The notes beneath the pieces are model-generated. The model did no database searches. It saw only the letters and a list, made by a program, of their open reading frames with translations, and had not been told where the DNA came from. Of a DNA stretch of 6,554 nt, positions 6,058-6,554 are shown one piece after another (positions within the stretch are counted from its first letter, which is position 1; every line of letters begins with the position of its first letter). The translations under genes and the position numbers were made by a program. The stretch comes from an uncultured Ruminococcus sp. (lineage in GTDB: Bacteria > Bacillota > Clostridia > Oscillospirales > Acutalibacteraceae), in assembly GCA_902772795.1 (NCBI GenBank), contig CACYBZ010000189.1:1-6554 (forward strand), written 5' to 3'.

Positions 6058-6471
6058 ATGGTAACTTTACTTATCGGACACAAAGGTTCGGGTAAAACAA
6101 AAAAATTGATTTCGCTGGCAAATGAAGCAGTAACAAAATCAGCAGGTAATGTTGTCGTCATTGAAAAAGGAGCTAAACTCACCTATGACGTTACCCACAA
6201 GGCAAGACTGATTGATACTGACCAGTATAAAATTTCCGGTTATGATATGCTGTTCGGCTTTATCAGCGGTATCTGTGCAGGTAACTATGACGTAACGGAT
6301 ATCTTTGTTGATTCTACTTTCAAAATCTGTTCCAAAGATATGACGGCTCTCTCTGATTTCGTTCTCAAGGTCAAAAACCTTTCTGAAAACGCTGAAACCA
6401 ATATTACTTTCCTCATTTCGGCGGACAAAGAAGAACTTCCCGAAATCGATGTAGAAATGGCTGTACTGTAA
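6058..6471 (+). CDS. Small P-loop NTP-binding protein of unknown function
   Basis: The product has 137 residues. It opens almost directly with a textbook Walker A loop, GHKGSGKT (7-14), after the strand VTLLI. A helix follows (about 15-27), then a second strand NVVVIEKG (31-38) and a polar linker with HKARLIDTD (47-55). A third hydrophobic strand, DIFVDST (81-87), offers Asp85 as a Walker B candidate. It lacks the acidic residue that often follows in ATPases. A charged helix (about 93-110) and a final strand ITFLISAD (116-123) complete what looks like a minimal alpha/beta nucleotide-binding fold. There is no signal peptide, membrane segment or obvious DNA-binding domain. I recall similar short proteins in Clostridia annotated as hypothetical or loosely as PilT-like, but nothing here supports a pilus role. 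It likely shares the pgi transcript through a partial terminator and has its own strong terminator. Nucleotide binding is likely; the function is unknown. Confidence 0.85.
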   Translation: MVTLLIGHKGSGKTKKLISLANEAVTKSAGNVVVIEKGAKLTYDVTHKARLIDTDQYKISGYDMLFGFISGICAGNYDVTDIFVDSTFKICSKDMTALSDFVLKVKNLSENAETNITFLISADKEELPEIDVEMAVL

Positions 6472-6494
6472 TTGATTTCTTGATTCAAAAGATA

Positions 6495-6541
6495 AATCCC
6501 TCAAAGAAAACTGTGGTTTTCCTTGAGGGATTATTTTTTTT
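6495..6541 (+). terminator. Strong intrinsic terminator after the P-loop gene
   Basis: The outer stem pairs 6495-6504 with 6523-6532 (10 bp). One A-C mismatch follows, then an inner 6-bp stem pairs 6506-6511 with 6516-6521 around a TGTG loop. After one A comes a run of eight T (6534-6541). It ends the pgi unit. The last 13 bases of the window show nothing further. Confidence 0.92.
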
Positions 6542-6554
6542 ATCCCTGTTTACA

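Overview
The window looks like chromosomal housekeeping DNA from a low-to-moderate GC Firmicute, most likely an anaerobic Clostridia member of the Ruminococcus/Oscillospirales type. The basis is a classic T-box leader, AGGAGG-type ribosome binding sites, sigma-A-like promoters, an IreB-family gene, and a cluster of GC-rich intergenic hairpins of a style I associate with Ruminococcus-like genomes. The taxonomic placement is inference. All convincing genes are on the + strand.

Layout. Positions 1-96 show no gene. A sigma-A-like promoter (97-125) drives a phenylalanine T-box leader (about 155-414). It has a readable Stem I with a UUC specifier, Stem II, a small IIA/B-like pairing, Stem III, the T-box core with a UGGU acceptor-binding bulge, and a terminator. 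Next come pheS (482-1504), a 130-base block of four consecutive hairpins (1528-1637), and pheT (1661-4045). After a short gap with its own plausible promoter lies ireB (4152-4391), closed by a strong terminator (4415-4452). An AT-rich, apparently gene-free gap follows. It ends in a good promoter (4591-4619) and a perfect 6-3-6 dyad (4633-4647) before pgi (4667-6004). A compact hairpin plus T-run (6023-6042) sits directly on the ribosome binding site of a small, uncharacterised P-loop protein gene (6058-6471). A strong terminator (6495-6541) closes that unit.

How the parts work together. pheS and pheT encode the two subunits of phenylalanyl-tRNA synthetase. Uncharged tRNA-Phe should raise their transcription through the T-box. 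ireB encodes a small regulatory phosphoprotein known from PASTA-kinase (IreK/PrkC-type) signalling. pgi encodes glucose-6-phosphate isomerase of glycolysis. The last gene appears co-transcribed with pgi but has no known job.

I see no phage, CRISPR, insertion sequence, tRNA or rRNA. Most of the window is ordinary. The items worth a second look are the hairpin cluster inside the pheST operon, the dyad just downstream of the pgi promoter, the terminator-like hairpin before the P-loop gene, and the P-loop protein itself.
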